Below are positions 51,487 through 61,284 of a stretch of 64,000 nucleotides of DNA, in pieces (position 1 is the first letter of the stretch; every line of letters starts with the position of its first letter). Source of the stretch: Roseitranquillus sp963749675 (lineage in GTDB: Bacteria > Pseudomonadota > Alphaproteobacteria > Rhodobacterales > Rhodobacteraceae). Under the pieces are notes generated by a model. It was given only the letters and a program-made list of their open reading frames with translations. It ran no database searches and had not been told where the DNA came from. The translations under genes were made by a program, and so were the position numbers. The stretch covers positions 62,001 through 126,000 of the forward strand of contig CAVVNT010000013.1 of NCBI GenBank assembly GCA_963749675.1, in the 5' to 3' direction.

Positions 51487-52451
51487 GTCCGTCCCTCATG
51501 CAGATCGAGAAGGTCGAGCGCGGCAAGCCCGCTCTGCCCGAGGCCGGTGAAGGCGATCGGCGCGGGTGTCGGCGGCCCCTGCAGCGCCGTCTGGTGCCAG
51601 TTCCGCCAGCCACCCATGTTCCGCGCCACGCCGAGCACGTGGAACGCGGTTCCGACGAAGCCGAGCGCGTTGACCATGTGCAGCAGCGCCCGCGTCACCC
51701 GGCGCCGCCGGCGGTCCGGCCGCACCGCCTCGGCGGCAAGGCCCGCAGCCGCAAGCGGCGGCAGGCTCACCGGCAGATACATGAACGGATTATGGAACGC
51801 GCCGCGGAAATGCAGCAGCGCGACCTCGGCACACTCGCCTGCGAGTGCCACGGCGGAAACAGCGGCGAGCTCGCGGCCGTGCACCAGGTTGGCCCCCTCC
51901 TCCGGCCGCCGCGCCGAATTGCCCATCGCGTGCGTCACCGCCCCGATCAGGCCTGCCGTCGCCAGTGCGCCGGGCGCCCCCAGCGGCGCGGCGTAGAACA
52001 GGTTGTTCCAGCAGAGGCCACCGGGCCGGCGCGCCACGTTGCGCAGATGGAAGCCGAGCCCGGCCATGCCGGTGACGATCGCTGCTGCATGCACCGCCGG
52101 CAGCCCCGCATGCGGCCGCGGCTCGGCGACATCGGCAGCAAGCGACAGCGAGGCGACGGTCGGCGAGGCGTACATCGGACGGTGATGAAAGCCGCCGCGA
52201 TAATGTTCGAGCGCGCTGTCCGCGAGAACGCTGAAGCTCAGTACCGCGGCGCCGTCACGCGCCCGGCCGAGCGCCCGGCGCCGCGCCTCGTCGGACCGCG
52301 ACGGGTTGCGCGGAGCGCGAGCCGCCCGCCCCACCAGTGCCGCCGCCGCGACCGTCAGGCCGACGCCGACGACGACCCGCCCGAGCCCCGTATGTGGCCT
52401 GGCGCGCCTCGTCGCGATGGCACGAGACGAGTGCGCCTTCTGCGCGTTCAT
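51483..52451 (-). CDS. Unknown membrane protein with an internal duplication
   Basis: A 322-residue protein with several moderate hydrophobic segments. Two halves repeat: SALEHYRGGFHHRPMYASPT and VALLHFRGAFHNPFMYLPVS, each followed by a helix; then VTGMAGLGFHLRNVARRPGG and NALGFVGTAFHVLGVARNMG. The His residues in H[YF]RG[GA]FH and in FH are conserved in both halves and could bind metal or heme. I do not recognise a family. It overlaps both the SDR and the subunit-3 gene by 4 nt, so it belongs functionally with the GMC dehydrogenase. Confidence 0.75.
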   Translation of the reverse strand: MNAQKAHSSRAIATRRARPHTGLGRVVVGVGLTVAAAALVGRAARAPRNPSRSDEARRRALGRARDGAAVLSFSVLADSALEHYRGGFHHRPMYASPTVASLSLAADVAEPRPHAGLPAVHAAAIVTGMAGLGFHLRNVARRPGGLCWNNLFYAAPLGAPGALATAGLIGAVTHAMGNSARRPEEGANLVHGRELAAVSAVALAGECAEVALLHFRGAFHNPFMYLPVSLPPLAAAGLAAEAVRPDRRRRRVTRALLHMVNALGFVGTAFHVLGVARNMGGWRNWHQTALQGPPTPAPIAFTGLGQSGLAALDLLDLHEGRT

Positions 52452-53458
52452 CGACGCGCTACTCGGCGCGGTGTGTCCGCCGCCACCAGCGTCGCGATAC
52501 CCGCGGCGACACCGGCCGCAAACAGGAGGCCGAGACCCACTGCCTCGCGATGCTCGCTCGCCCAGATCGCGGGGGAACGGGCGGAGGCACGGTCGCTAAA
52601 CCGCCCCCGCGCCGCGTAGTCGCCCGGCACCGGGTCGAAGAGGTTGTCCGGCCGGTCCTCGGCCGGCTCGTCGGTCATCTGGCCGCCCCATGCCTGGTTC
52701 GCCATCATCCGGTCGGTTAGCCCGGGCGCCAGCTTCGCCCCGACGATCGCCTTGATCGCAGAGGCCCCCAGCCAGTATTCGCGCCGCGGGTTGTGGGCGG
52801 CGTGGTGAATCGCGTCGGCGATCACCTCTGGCTCGAAGATCGGCGGCACCGGCTGGGGACGCCGTGTCATCTTGCTGCGCGCCCAGTCGAATTGCGGGGT
52901 ATTGACCGCCGGCAGCTGGACCGCCGTCAGCTCGATTCCGGAGCTGTCATGGATCAGCTCGCAGCGCAGCGAGTCGGTGAAGCCGATTACCGCCGCCTTC
53001 GCGGCGCAGTACGCCGATTGCAGCGGGATCGAGCGGTAGCCGAGTGCCGAGGCGACCTGAACGATCGTCCCCCGGTCGCGCCGCTGCATCCGCCGCAGCG
53101 CCGCCATCGTGCCGTGGACGGTGCCGAGATACGTCACCTCGGTCACCCGGCGGTATTCCTCCGCCGTCATCTGCGACACCGGCGCAAGCACGGTGACCAT
53201 CGCGACGTTGATCCAGGTGTCGATGGGGCCAAGCGCCTGCTCCACCCGGTCGGCGGCCTCCTCCACCGCCGCGGCGTCGGCGACGTCGAGCGGCAGGACC
53301 AGCGCTTCGCCGCCTGCGGCGCGCACCTCCTCGGCCGCCGCTTCGAGGCGGCCTCGGTCCCGCGCGATCAGGCCGATGCGGACGCCGGGGGCGGAGAAGC
53401 GGCGAACCGTCGCGCGGCCCACTCCCGCGCTGGCTCCTGTGATGACGATGACTGGCAT
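52448..53458 (-). CDS. Short-chain dehydrogenase/reductase with C-terminal membrane helix
   Basis: The 336-residue protein begins PVIVITGASAGVGRATVRRF (NAD(P) site) with the basic residue RDRGRLE, NVAMVTVLAPVSQMTAEEYR, and catalytic IVQVASALGYRSIPLQSAYC followed by AAKAA (Ser, Tyr, Lys). A C-terminal extension of about 90 residues ends in a helix (AVGLGLLFAAGVAAGIATLV), unusual for SDRs and suggesting membrane attachment. The ATG at 53458 is chosen because GGAGG lies 4 nt before it; an in-frame ATG at 53491 has none. It is the first gene of the oxidase operon. Confidence 0.88.
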   Translation of the reverse strand: MPVIVITGASAGVGRATVRRFSAPGVRIGLIARDRGRLEAAAEEVRAAGGEALVLPLDVADAAAVEEAADRVEQALGPIDTWINVAMVTVLAPVSQMTAEEYRRVTEVTYLGTVHGTMAALRRMQRRDRGTIVQVASALGYRSIPLQSAYCAAKAAVIGFTDSLRCELIHDSSGIELTAVQLPAVNTPQFDWARSKMTRRPQPVPPIFEPEVIADAIHHAAHNPRREYWLGASAIKAIVGAKLAPGLTDRMMANQAWGGQMTDEPAEDRPDNLFDPVPGDYAARGRFSDRASARSPAIWASEHREAVGLGLLFAAGVAAGIATLVAADTPRRVARR

Positions 53459-53748
53459 ACCACCTCCGGCAAGCTCGATGATGGACGACATGTCAATGAG
53501 CCGCGACGGGCAGAGGTTCCGCCTGCTGCTTCGTCGCCAGCCTTGCCCCCCGCGCCGTTTGCCGCGCAGACCCCCGAAACCTGACCGCCCTCCGCGCGTT
53601 GTCCACGGACGCTACGAGGATGTGGCGCGCCAGCGACGCATTCTCGACCGCCCCGACGGCGCCTCTCCGACGACTGCCATCACACCGCGCCGAACTGAAC
53701 CCGTATCACGCCCGCCGGACGCAGGCGGGCCCATCAGGACCAGACATC
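53459..53748. other. Divergent control region between the oxidase and beta-oxidation operons
   Basis: About 290 bp of very GC-rich DNA. An open frame continues upstream of the FadE start to 53599 but has no similarity to the family. No clear promoter, operator or terminator could be made out, although promoters for both ten-gene and four-gene operons should lie here. Confidence 0.3.
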
Positions 53749-55995
53749 GTGAGTTCGCTCAGACAGAATCTCCTCACCCGCCCGATCCACCGCTGGGCCC
53801 GCAAGGCGCTGCCGGCGCTCTCGGCGACCGAGGCCGAGGCGCTGAACGCCGGCGAGGTCTGGTGGGAGGCCGAATTGTTCTCGGGCAACCCCGACTGGTC
53901 GCGCCTGCATGCTATTGCCGAGCCGCGGCTCAGCGAGGAGGAGCGGGCATTCATCGACGGCCCCTGCGAAAAACTCTGCGCGATGATCGACGACTGGTCG
54001 ATCAACGAGGTGACGGGCGACCTCTCGTCCGAGACGTGGGACTTCCTCAAGCGCCACAAGTTCTTCGGCATGATCATCCCTAAGGACAAGGGCGGCTTGG
54101 GCTTCTCGGCCTACGCCCATTCCGAGATCGTCCGCTACATCTCGACCCGGTCGGTCGCGGCGGCGGTGACGGTGATGGTGCCGAACTCTCTCGGGCCGGG
54201 CGAGCTGCTGCTCCAGTTCGGCACCGACGCGCAGAAGGACTACTGGCTGCCGCGCCTCTCCGACGGGCGCGAGATCCCCTGCTTCGGCCTGACCAGCGAG
54301 GAGGCGGGATCCGACGCCTCCGCCATGGTCGACGACGGCGTGATCTGCCGCGGCGAGTACCTGGGCGAGGAAGTACTGGGCATCCGCCTCAACTGGTCCA
54401 AGCGCTACATCACTCTCGCGCCCGTGGCGACGGTGCTGGGTCTCGCCTTCAAGCTGCGCGATCCCGACCACCTGCTGAGCGAGAGGGAGGAGCTCGGCAT
54501 TACCTGCGCCCTCGTGCCGACGAACCTGCCGGGGGTGGAGACCGGGCGGCGACACGTCCCGTCGGCGACCATGTTCCAGAACGGCCCGACGACCGGACGC
54601 GACGTCTTCGTCCCGCTCGACAACATCATCGGCGGGCCGGACTATGCCGGGCGCGGTTGGATGATGCTGATGAGCGCGCTGGCCGCCGGGCGCGGGATCT
54701 CGCTGCCGTCGATGTCGGCCGCGGCCTCCGCGCTTTCGGCGCACACGTCTGGCGCCTATTCTCGCATTCGCCAGCAGTTCGGGCTGCCGGTCGGCAAGTT
54801 CGGCGGCGTGCAGGAGCTGCTCGGCGGCCTCGCCGCCAACGCCTACGTGCTCGACGCCGCGCGCCGGCTGACCTGCGCCGGGCTGGACGAGGGGCGGTCG
54901 CTGTCGGTGATCTCGGCGATCATGAAGGCGCACGGCACCTACCGGATGCGCCAGGCGGTCGACGACGCGATGGACATCCATTCCGGCAAGGCGGTGATCG
55001 ACGGGCCGATGAACTACCTCTCCGCACTCTACCGCGCGGTCCCGATCGGCATCACCGTCGAGGGCGCGAACGTGATGACGCGCAACCTCATCATCTTTGG
55101 CCAGGGCTCGATCCGCGCGCACCCGCATATCCTCGACGAGATGCAGGCGCTCGAGATCGAGGACGACGAAAAGTCTCTCGAGGCGTTCGACCGTGCCTTC
55201 TGGGCCCATGTCGGCCACTCGGTCAGGACCGTCGGCCGCGCCGTCGTGCGCGCCTGGTCGGGCAGCCGCCTCGCGCCCGCACCGAATGCCGGCGCCGCGA
55301 CGCCGATCTACCGCGAGATGTCCCGCTGGGCCGCTGCCTTCGCCTTCACCGCCGACGCGCTGTTCCTGAGCCTCGGCGGCGATCTGAAGCGGCGCGAGAT
55401 GATCTCCGCCCGCATGGGCGACGTTCTGTCAGAGCTCTATTTCCTCTCCGCCGCCTGCAAGCGGTGGGAGGCGGAGGGGCGGCAGAAAGCCGACCTGCCG
55501 CTCCTCCAGTATGCCGCCGCGGAATCCTTCGGGCGCATCCGCATTGCGCTCGGCCGTGTGACCCGCAACCTACCGTCGCGCTGGATGGCGGCGATCCTGC
55601 GTGTGGCGATCCTGCCGGGCGGTGCCGCTCAGGGCCCGGACGACCGCCTCGTCGCCGCCTGCAGCGACCTGCTCTACGACGCTTCGCCGGCGCGCGACCG
55701 CATCCTTGGCCGCGTCTATGGCGGATGCGAGCGCGACGGCATCCGTCTGCTCGACGACGCCTTCCGCCAGGTAACCGACGTCGAGCCCATCGCCGCCCGC
55801 CTGCGACGGAAGCGTCTGACGCCGGAGGCGGCGGTGGCCGAGGGCGTCATCACCGGCGACGAGCGCGCACGCCTGGTCGCCGCGGACGAGGCGGTGCGCC
55901 GGGTCGTCGCCGTCGACGACTTCACTCCGGACCAGATCGCGGCGATGTACCCCGGCAACCCCGCCGCGCAGCGCCCGCAGGAGGCCGCGGAATGA
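53749..55995 (+). CDS. fadE: FadE-type acyl-CoA dehydrogenase
   Basis: The large acyl-CoA dehydrogenase (748 aa from the GTG at 53749) starts with the region normal for FadE, ALNAGEVWWEAELFSGNPDW. The core follows: KHKFF-like FGMIIPKDKGGLGFSAYAHS, IPCFGLTSEEAGSDASAMVD for FAD, KRYITLAPVATVLGLAFKLR, AAGRGISLPSMSAAASALSA, GITVEGANVMTRNLIIFGQG. A C-terminal extension of about 250 residues distinguishes it from 380-residue acyl-CoA dehydrogenases. It introduces the double bond in long-chain acyl-CoA. An in-frame ATG-like start at 53599 would add 50 unrelated residues. The stop overlaps the thiolase start by 4 nt. Confidence 0.92.
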   Translation: MSSLRQNLLTRPIHRWARKALPALSATEAEALNAGEVWWEAELFSGNPDWSRLHAIAEPRLSEEERAFIDGPCEKLCAMIDDWSINEVTGDLSSETWDFLKRHKFFGMIIPKDKGGLGFSAYAHSEIVRYISTRSVAAAVTVMVPNSLGPGELLLQFGTDAQKDYWLPRLSDGREIPCFGLTSEEAGSDASAMVDDGVICRGEYLGEEVLGIRLNWSKRYITLAPVATVLGLAFKLRDPDHLLSEREELGITCALVPTNLPGVETGRRHVPSATMFQNGPTTGRDVFVPLDNIIGGPDYAGRGWMMLMSALAAGRGISLPSMSAAASALSAHTSGAYSRIRQQFGLPVGKFGGVQELLGGLAANAYVLDAARRLTCAGLDEGRSLSVISAIMKAHGTYRMRQAVDDAMDIHSGKAVIDGPMNYLSALYRAVPIGITVEGANVMTRNLIIFGQGSIRAHPHILDEMQALEIEDDEKSLEAFDRAFWAHVGHSVRTVGRAVVRAWSGSRLAPAPNAGAATPIYREMSRWAAAFAFTADALFLSLGGDLKRREMISARMGDVLSELYFLSAACKRWEAEGRQKADLPLLQYAAAESFGRIRIALGRVTRNLPSRWMAAILRVAILPGGAAQGPDDRLVAACSDLLYDASPARDRILGRVYGGCERDGIRLLDDAFRQVTDVEPIAARLRRKRLTPEAAVAEGVITGDERARLVAADEAVRRVVAVDDFTPDQIAAMYPGNPAAQRPQEAAE

Positions 55996-57275
55996 GCCGC
56001 CCGGTCTACCTCGTCGACGGCGCCCGGACCCCGTTCCTCAAGGTTCGCGGGGGCCCCGGCCCGTTCACGCCCGTCGACCTCGCAGTGCAGTGCGGCCGCC
56101 CCCTGCTGCTGCGCCAGCCGATCCCGCGCGAGGCCTACGATCTGGTGATCCTCGGCTGCGTCAACGTGATCTCCGATGAGATGAACCCTGCCCGCGTCGC
56201 CGCCTTGCGCCTCGGCCTCGGCGACGACCAGGTGGCGTTCACCGTCCAGATCAACTGCGGCTCGGGCATGCAATCGATCGACACGGCGTTCCGCTACATC
56301 CGCCACGGAAGCCACGACCTGATCCTTGCTGGCGGCACCGAGGCGCTGAGCCACGCGCCCCTCGTCCTCGGCCAGGATGCCGTGGAGTGGCTTGCCGACC
56401 TCAACCGCGCCCAAGGCACGGCGGAGCGGGCGCGAGTCTTCTCGGGTCTCCGCCCTGGCTTTCTCAGACCCGTGGTCGGGCTGGAGCGGGGCCTGACCGA
56501 CCCGATCACCGACCTCAACATGGGCCAGACCGCCGAGGTCCTGGCGCACCGCTTCGACATCAGCCGCGAGGCCGCCGACGCCTATGCCGTCGAGAGCCAC
56601 CACCGTCTCGCCCACGCGCAGCGGAAGGGGTGGCTCGCCCCCGAGATCGAGCCCGTCTTCGACCGCGACGGCACCGCCTACGACCATGACGACGGCGTGC
56701 GCCCCGACAGCGACGCCGACGGCCTCGCCAAGCTCAAACCCGCGTTCGAGAGGCCCTACGGCAAGGTGACCCCCGGAAATTCGTCGCAGATCACCGACGG
56801 CGCCTCGTGGACCATCCTCGCGTCTGAAGAGGCGGTGGAGCGGCACGGCCTTACCCCACTCGCCCGCATCGTCGACAGCGAGTGGGCCGCCCTCGACCCC
56901 GCTGTGATGGGCCTCGGGCCCGTTCTCGCGGTGAGCCCGATGCTCGGCCGTCAGGGGCTCGGCGCCGGCGACGTCGACCTCTGGGAGATCAACGAGGCCT
57001 TCGCCGCGCAGGTGCTCGCCTGCCTCGCCTCGTGGCGCGACGCGGACTTCTGTCGCGAGGTGCTGGGCCTCGGCGGCGCGTTCGGCAACCTGCCCGGCGA
57101 CCGGCTGAACATCGACGGCGGCGCCATTGCCCTCGGCCACCCGGTCGGGACCAGCGGCAACCGCATCGTGCTGCACCTCGCCAACGCGCTCCGCCGCCGC
57201 GAGCTTGGCCGCGGCATCGCCACCGAGTGCATCGGCGGCGGCCAGGGCGGCGCGATGCTGCTGGAGGCCGCATGA
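55992..57275 (+). CDS. Acetyl-CoA acyltransferase (thiolase, FadI-like)
   Basis: The 427-residue thiolase has its nucleophile in FTVQINCGSGMQSIDTAFRY, the second half motif LWEINEAFAAQVLACLASWR, His in GGAIALGHPVGTSGNRIVLH and the general-acid Cys in ATECIGGGQGGAMLLEAA. It is longer than PhaA-type thiolases, with an insert between residues 120 and 190, like the FadI group. It cleaves 3-ketoacyl-CoA in beta-oxidation. It overlaps fadE and the fadJ-like gene by 4 nt each. Confidence 0.93.
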   Translation: MSRPVYLVDGARTPFLKVRGGPGPFTPVDLAVQCGRPLLLRQPIPREAYDLVILGCVNVISDEMNPARVAALRLGLGDDQVAFTVQINCGSGMQSIDTAFRYIRHGSHDLILAGGTEALSHAPLVLGQDAVEWLADLNRAQGTAERARVFSGLRPGFLRPVVGLERGLTDPITDLNMGQTAEVLAHRFDISREAADAYAVESHHRLAHAQRKGWLAPEIEPVFDRDGTAYDHDDGVRPDSDADGLAKLKPAFERPYGKVTPGNSSQITDGASWTILASEEAVERHGLTPLARIVDSEWAALDPAVMGLGPVLAVSPMLGRQGLGAGDVDLWEINEAFAAQVLACLASWRDADFCREVLGLGGAFGNLPGDRLNIDGGAIALGHPVGTSGNRIVLHLANALRRRELGRGIATECIGGGQGGAMLLEAA

Positions 57276-59347
57276 CTGGCCCCGTCCTCCGCCACCTCGG
57301 CGAGACCCGGCTGGAACTCGGCCCGGCCCGCGACGTCGCCCCCGAGGGCCACTGGCGCTACGCCGTGGGCGACGACGGCATCGGCTGGCTGATCCTCGAC
57401 AAGCGCGACACCGGCACCAACACGATCTCCGAGGGCGTGCTGACGGAACTCGCAACGCTCCTCGACCGGGTCGAGGCGGACACGCCAAGGGCGCTCGTCT
57501 TCCGCTCGGCCAAGCTTGCCGGGTTCGCCGCCGGCGCCGACATCGGCGGCTTTGACGACATGGCCGGGGGCGACGCCGAGGCGATGCTTCGCCGCGGCCA
57601 CGACGTGCTCGACCGGATCGCGGCGCTGCCCTGCCCCACCATCGCCGTCGTCCACGGCCAGGCCCTCGGCGCGGGGTTCGAACTCGCGCTCGCCTGCGAC
57701 CACCGGATCGCCATCGACGGCGCGGCGTTCGGCTTTCCGGAGGTCCGGTTGGGCCTGCATCCCGGCCTCGGCGGCACCTTCCGCCTGCCCGCGCTCATCG
57801 ACCCGACCGAGGCGATGCCCCTGATGCTGACCGGCAAGACCGTCCACACCGGCAAGGCCAAGCACCTCGGCATTGTCGGCACCGTGACGGAGGAGCGCCA
57901 TGTCGCCGCCGCGGTCCGCGCCGTCGCCGCGGGCGAAATCGAGGCGCCGAGCCAGGGCCTCAAGGCGGGCGCCTTCCGCTTCGGCCCCGCGCGCCGCCTC
58001 GCCGCGCGCCGGATGCGCTCCGAGGCGGAGAAGAAGGCGCCGGCCGAGCACTACCCGGCTCCGCACGCCCTGATCGATCTGTGGGAGGAACACGGCGACG
58101 ACCCCAAGGCGATGCAGTCGGCCGAGATCGCTTCCTTTGCGCACCTGCTCGGCACCGAGACTGCTCAGAACCTGATCCGCGTCTTCTTCCTGCGCCAGAA
58201 GCTCAAGGCGAACGCACGGGGCGAGGACGGCATCGCGCACGTCCACGTCATCGGCGCCGGCGCGATGGGGGCCGAGATAGCGGCTTGGTCGGCGATCCGC
58301 GACAAGACCGTGACGCTCGGCGACATCGACCTTGGATCGCTCGGCCGCGCGGTCCGTGACGCCGCCCGTGTCTGCAAGGACAGCCACCTCAGCTCGATCG
58401 AGACGCGCGACGCGCTCGACCGCATGATCCCCGACGTCAACGGCTACGGCATAGCCCGCGCCGACCTCATCATCGAGGCGGTGCCGGAAAAGCCCCAGCT
58501 CAAGGAAAAGATCTACTCCGGCCTCACGGGCATGAAACTCGACGCCATCCTCGCCACCAACACCTCCAGCCTGCGCCTCGCCGCGCTCCGCGACGCCGCG
58601 CCCGACCCCGCGCGGTTCGCGGGCCTGCACTTCTTCAACCCGGTCTCGAAGATGCAGCTCGTGGAGGTCGTCCGCCATGACGGCACCTCGGAGGCGACCG
58701 GAACGCGCCTTGCGGCCTTCTGCGGCGCCATCGGCCGGCTACCGGCGCCCGTGCGCGACTATCCTGGCTTCCTCGTAAACCGAGCGCTGATGCCGTACCT
58801 GATGGAGGCGCTCGTGCTGCTGGAGGAGGGCGTCGACAAGGAGACGGTGGACCGCGCCGCGCTCGATTTCGGGATGCCGATGGGGCCGGTGACACTCGCC
58901 GACCAGGTCGGCCTCGACATCTGCCTCGACGTCGCCGAGAGCCTCACGTCGGACCTCGAGAAACCGATGCCCGACATTCCCGACCGCTTGCGCCGTATGG
59001 TGGACGACGGCCATACCGGCAAGAAGGCCGGGCAAGGCTTCTATGATTGGCCGGATGGCGCGCCCGAGCCAGAGGTCAAGGGCGAGGCGCCCGACGACCT
59101 CACCGACCGCCTGATCCTGCCGATGCTCGACGCCTGCGTTGAGTGTCTGCGCCGCGACGTCGCGCGGAGCGAGGACGAGATCGACGGCGCGATGATCTTC
59201 GCCACCGGCTTCGCCCCGTTCCGCGGCGGCCCGATGCGCTACGCCCACACCCGCGGACCGGCCACCATCCGCACGCGGCTCGAGACGCTGGCGGAACGCC
59301 ACGGTCCCCGCTTCGCACCGGACCCCGGCTGGTCGGATCTTGCCTGA
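57272..59347 (+). CDS. fadJ: FadJ/FadB-type enoyl-CoA hydratase / 3-hydroxyacyl-CoA dehydrogenase
   Basis: The 691-residue bifunctional enzyme has an N-terminal crotonase domain (FRSAKLAGFAAGADIGGFDD; GQALGAGFELALACDHRIAI; GFPEVRLGLHPGLGGTFRLP with both catalytic Glu positions). The dehydrogenase part begins HVHVIGAGAMGAEIAAWSAI, with IIEAVPEKPQLKEKIYSGLT, ILATNTSSLRLAALRDAAPD, FAGLHFFNPVSKMQLVEVVR (catalytic His) and GFLVNRALMPYLMEALVLLE. It performs hydration and oxidation steps of beta-oxidation. The order FadE-thiolase-FadJ makes the set self-sufficient. Confidence 0.95.
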   Translation: MTGPVLRHLGETRLELGPARDVAPEGHWRYAVGDDGIGWLILDKRDTGTNTISEGVLTELATLLDRVEADTPRALVFRSAKLAGFAAGADIGGFDDMAGGDAEAMLRRGHDVLDRIAALPCPTIAVVHGQALGAGFELALACDHRIAIDGAAFGFPEVRLGLHPGLGGTFRLPALIDPTEAMPLMLTGKTVHTGKAKHLGIVGTVTEERHVAAAVRAVAAGEIEAPSQGLKAGAFRFGPARRLAARRMRSEAEKKAPAEHYPAPHALIDLWEEHGDDPKAMQSAEIASFAHLLGTETAQNLIRVFFLRQKLKANARGEDGIAHVHVIGAGAMGAEIAAWSAIRDKTVTLGDIDLGSLGRAVRDAARVCKDSHLSSIETRDALDRMIPDVNGYGIARADLIIEAVPEKPQLKEKIYSGLTGMKLDAILATNTSSLRLAALRDAAPDPARFAGLHFFNPVSKMQLVEVVRHDGTSEATGTRLAAFCGAIGRLPAPVRDYPGFLVNRALMPYLMEALVLLEEGVDKETVDRAALDFGMPMGPVTLADQVGLDICLDVAESLTSDLEKPMPDIPDRLRRMVDDGHTGKKAGQGFYDWPDGAPEPEVKGEAPDDLTDRLILPMLDACVECLRRDVARSEDEIDGAMIFATGFAPFRGGPMRYAHTRGPATIRTRLETLAERHGPRFAPDPGWSDLA

Positions 59348-61170
59348 TCTTAAGGCGTTCGCCGACGCAGACACGGCGGCGCGGGCCATCGTCGACCGGG
59401 TCGGGCCAGAGAATCCGGCTTGCCGTGCCGCTCGGCCTCGGCAAGCCCGTCACATTGCTGAACGCGCTCACCCGCCTCGCTGCGGGCGACCGCGACATCC
59501 GGCTGTCGATCCACACCGCGCTGACGCTGGAGCGTCCCCACCCCGGCTCGGAGATGGAGCGGCGGTTCCTCGGCCCCGCGCTCGACCGCCTCTTCGGCCG
59601 CTATCCGCAGATCGACTACGCGCGGATGCTGCGCGACGGCACCCTGCCGCCCAACATCGAGGTCAGCGAGTTCTTCCTGATGGCCGGCCGCTGGCTCGGC
59701 GTACCGCCGATGCAGGAGAACTACGTCTCGGTGAACTACACCCAGGCGCTGGACCTCGTGATGTCGCGGCGGCCGAACCTGGTGCTCCAGCTGCTCGCGG
59801 CCGAGGGCGACAGGCTGAGCCTCGCCTGCAACACCGACGTCACGTCCGACCTCCTGCGCCTCAGGCGCGAAGGGAAGGCCGACTTCCTGATGGCCGCCGA
59901 GACGAATCCCGAGCTGCCGTTCATGCCAGGCCCCGCCGAGATTGCGCCGGCGGAGGTCGCGCTGCGCCTCGACCCGCCGGAGCCATTCGAGCTCTTCTCG
60001 GTGGTCAAGCGGCCCGTCCCCCCGGTGGAGCACGCCATCGGCCTGCATGTCTCACGCCTCGTCCGCGATGGCGGGACGCTGCAGATCGGCATCGGCGCCA
60101 CCGGAGACGCCGTTGCCCACGCGCTGCGCCTGCGCCACCGCGGCGAGGCGGCCGAGATCTGGGTGACCTGCCCTTTCGCGCTCGGCCCCTTCGCCGAGGG
60201 CGGCCGGTTCGACCGCGGCCTCTATGCGGTGACCGAGATGCTGGTCGACCCCATGCTGCCGCTGATGGAGGACGGCATCCTGTCGCGCGAGGTGGACGGC
60301 ATCACGGTACATGCCGGCTTCTTCCTCGGCTGCCGCGACTTCTACGCCCGCCTCCGCGTCATGCCCGACGCGGCCCGGGCGCGGATCGCGATGATGCCGG
60401 TCAGCTTCACCAACACGCTGCTCGGTGACGAGCAGGACAAGCGCGCCGCCCGCACCGACGCCCGCTTCGTGAACTCCACGATGACCGCGACGCTCCTCGG
60501 CGAGGCGGCCTCCGACCTGCTGCCCGACGGCCGCGTCGTCAGCGGTATCGGGGGGCAGGCCGACTTCGTCGCCCAGGCCCTGGCGCTGGAGGGCGCGCGG
60601 TCCATCCTCACGCTGCGCGCCACCCGGCACGGCAAGGACGGGCTCGCGTCGAACATCGTCTGGTCGCATCCGCATCCCAGTGTGCCGCGGCACATGCGTG
60701 ACGTCGTCGTGACCGAGTACGGCATCGCCGACTTGCGCGGACGCAGCGACGCGGACTGCATCGCCGCCATGCTCGCCGTCACAGACAGCCGGTTTCAGGA
60801 CGAACTCGCCGAGAACGCCCGCGCCGCCGGCAAGCTGCCCCGCGACCACCGCATTCCCGAGGCTCACCGCCGGAACCTTCCGGAGACGGTATCGGCTTGG
60901 CTGGCCCCGCTCCGCGGGCGCCTTCCGGTTTTCCCTTTCGGAACCGACTTCGACGACGTGGAACGCCGCTTGCTCCCCGCCCTATCGACCCTGAAGCACG
61001 CATCGCAAAGCCGCCCCGCCCTCGCTCGCCTGGTCTGGCAGGGCCGCGGGCGCGGCAGCGGGACGGAGCGGGAATGCCTCGAACGCATGGGCCTTATGGA
61101 GCCGCGCACGCTCTCCGACCGCGTGAAGTCGCTCGCGCTCCGCGGAGCTTTGCGCGCGGACGGCGGCTGA
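59340..61170 (+). pseudogene. Acetyl-CoA hydrolase/CoA-transferase family protein, frameshift near the N-terminus
   Basis: A TTG start at 59340 overlapping the fadJ stop gives LPDLKAFADADTAARAIVDR, then near 59405 the frame changes to RIRLAVPLGLGKPVTLLNAL and stays open to 61170. Family segments are MQENYVSVNYTQALDLVMSR, LQIGIGATGDAVAHALRLRH, NTLLGDEQDKRAARTDARFV, VVSGIGGQADFVAQALALEG and the C-terminal VVTEYGIADLRGRSDADCIA. The product (about 609 aa) would exchange or hydrolyse acyl-CoA, possibly recycling CoA in the fatty-acid operon. Only the first 22 codons are out of frame, so an alternative downstream start cannot be excluded. Confidence 0.85.
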
Positions 61171-61240
61171 AGAAGCGGCGGGCGCGGAATGCCGCGACCC
61201 TCGGCTTTGCAGCGGCGCCCCACGTCCGGGCTGCCGCCTT

Positions 61241-61264
61241 ACCGGCGCGGCGAGAAGCGCCGGT
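61241..61264. terminator. Possible bidirectional hairpin between convergent genes
   Basis: ACCGGCGC, 8-nt loop, GCGCCGGT: a perfect 8-bp stem in the 114-bp gap between the CoA-transferase gene and the convergent enolase-superfamily gene. No T-run, so the call rests on position and symmetry only. Confidence 0.35.
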
Positions 61265-61284
61265 GGGCAACCACCTCGGGGCGA

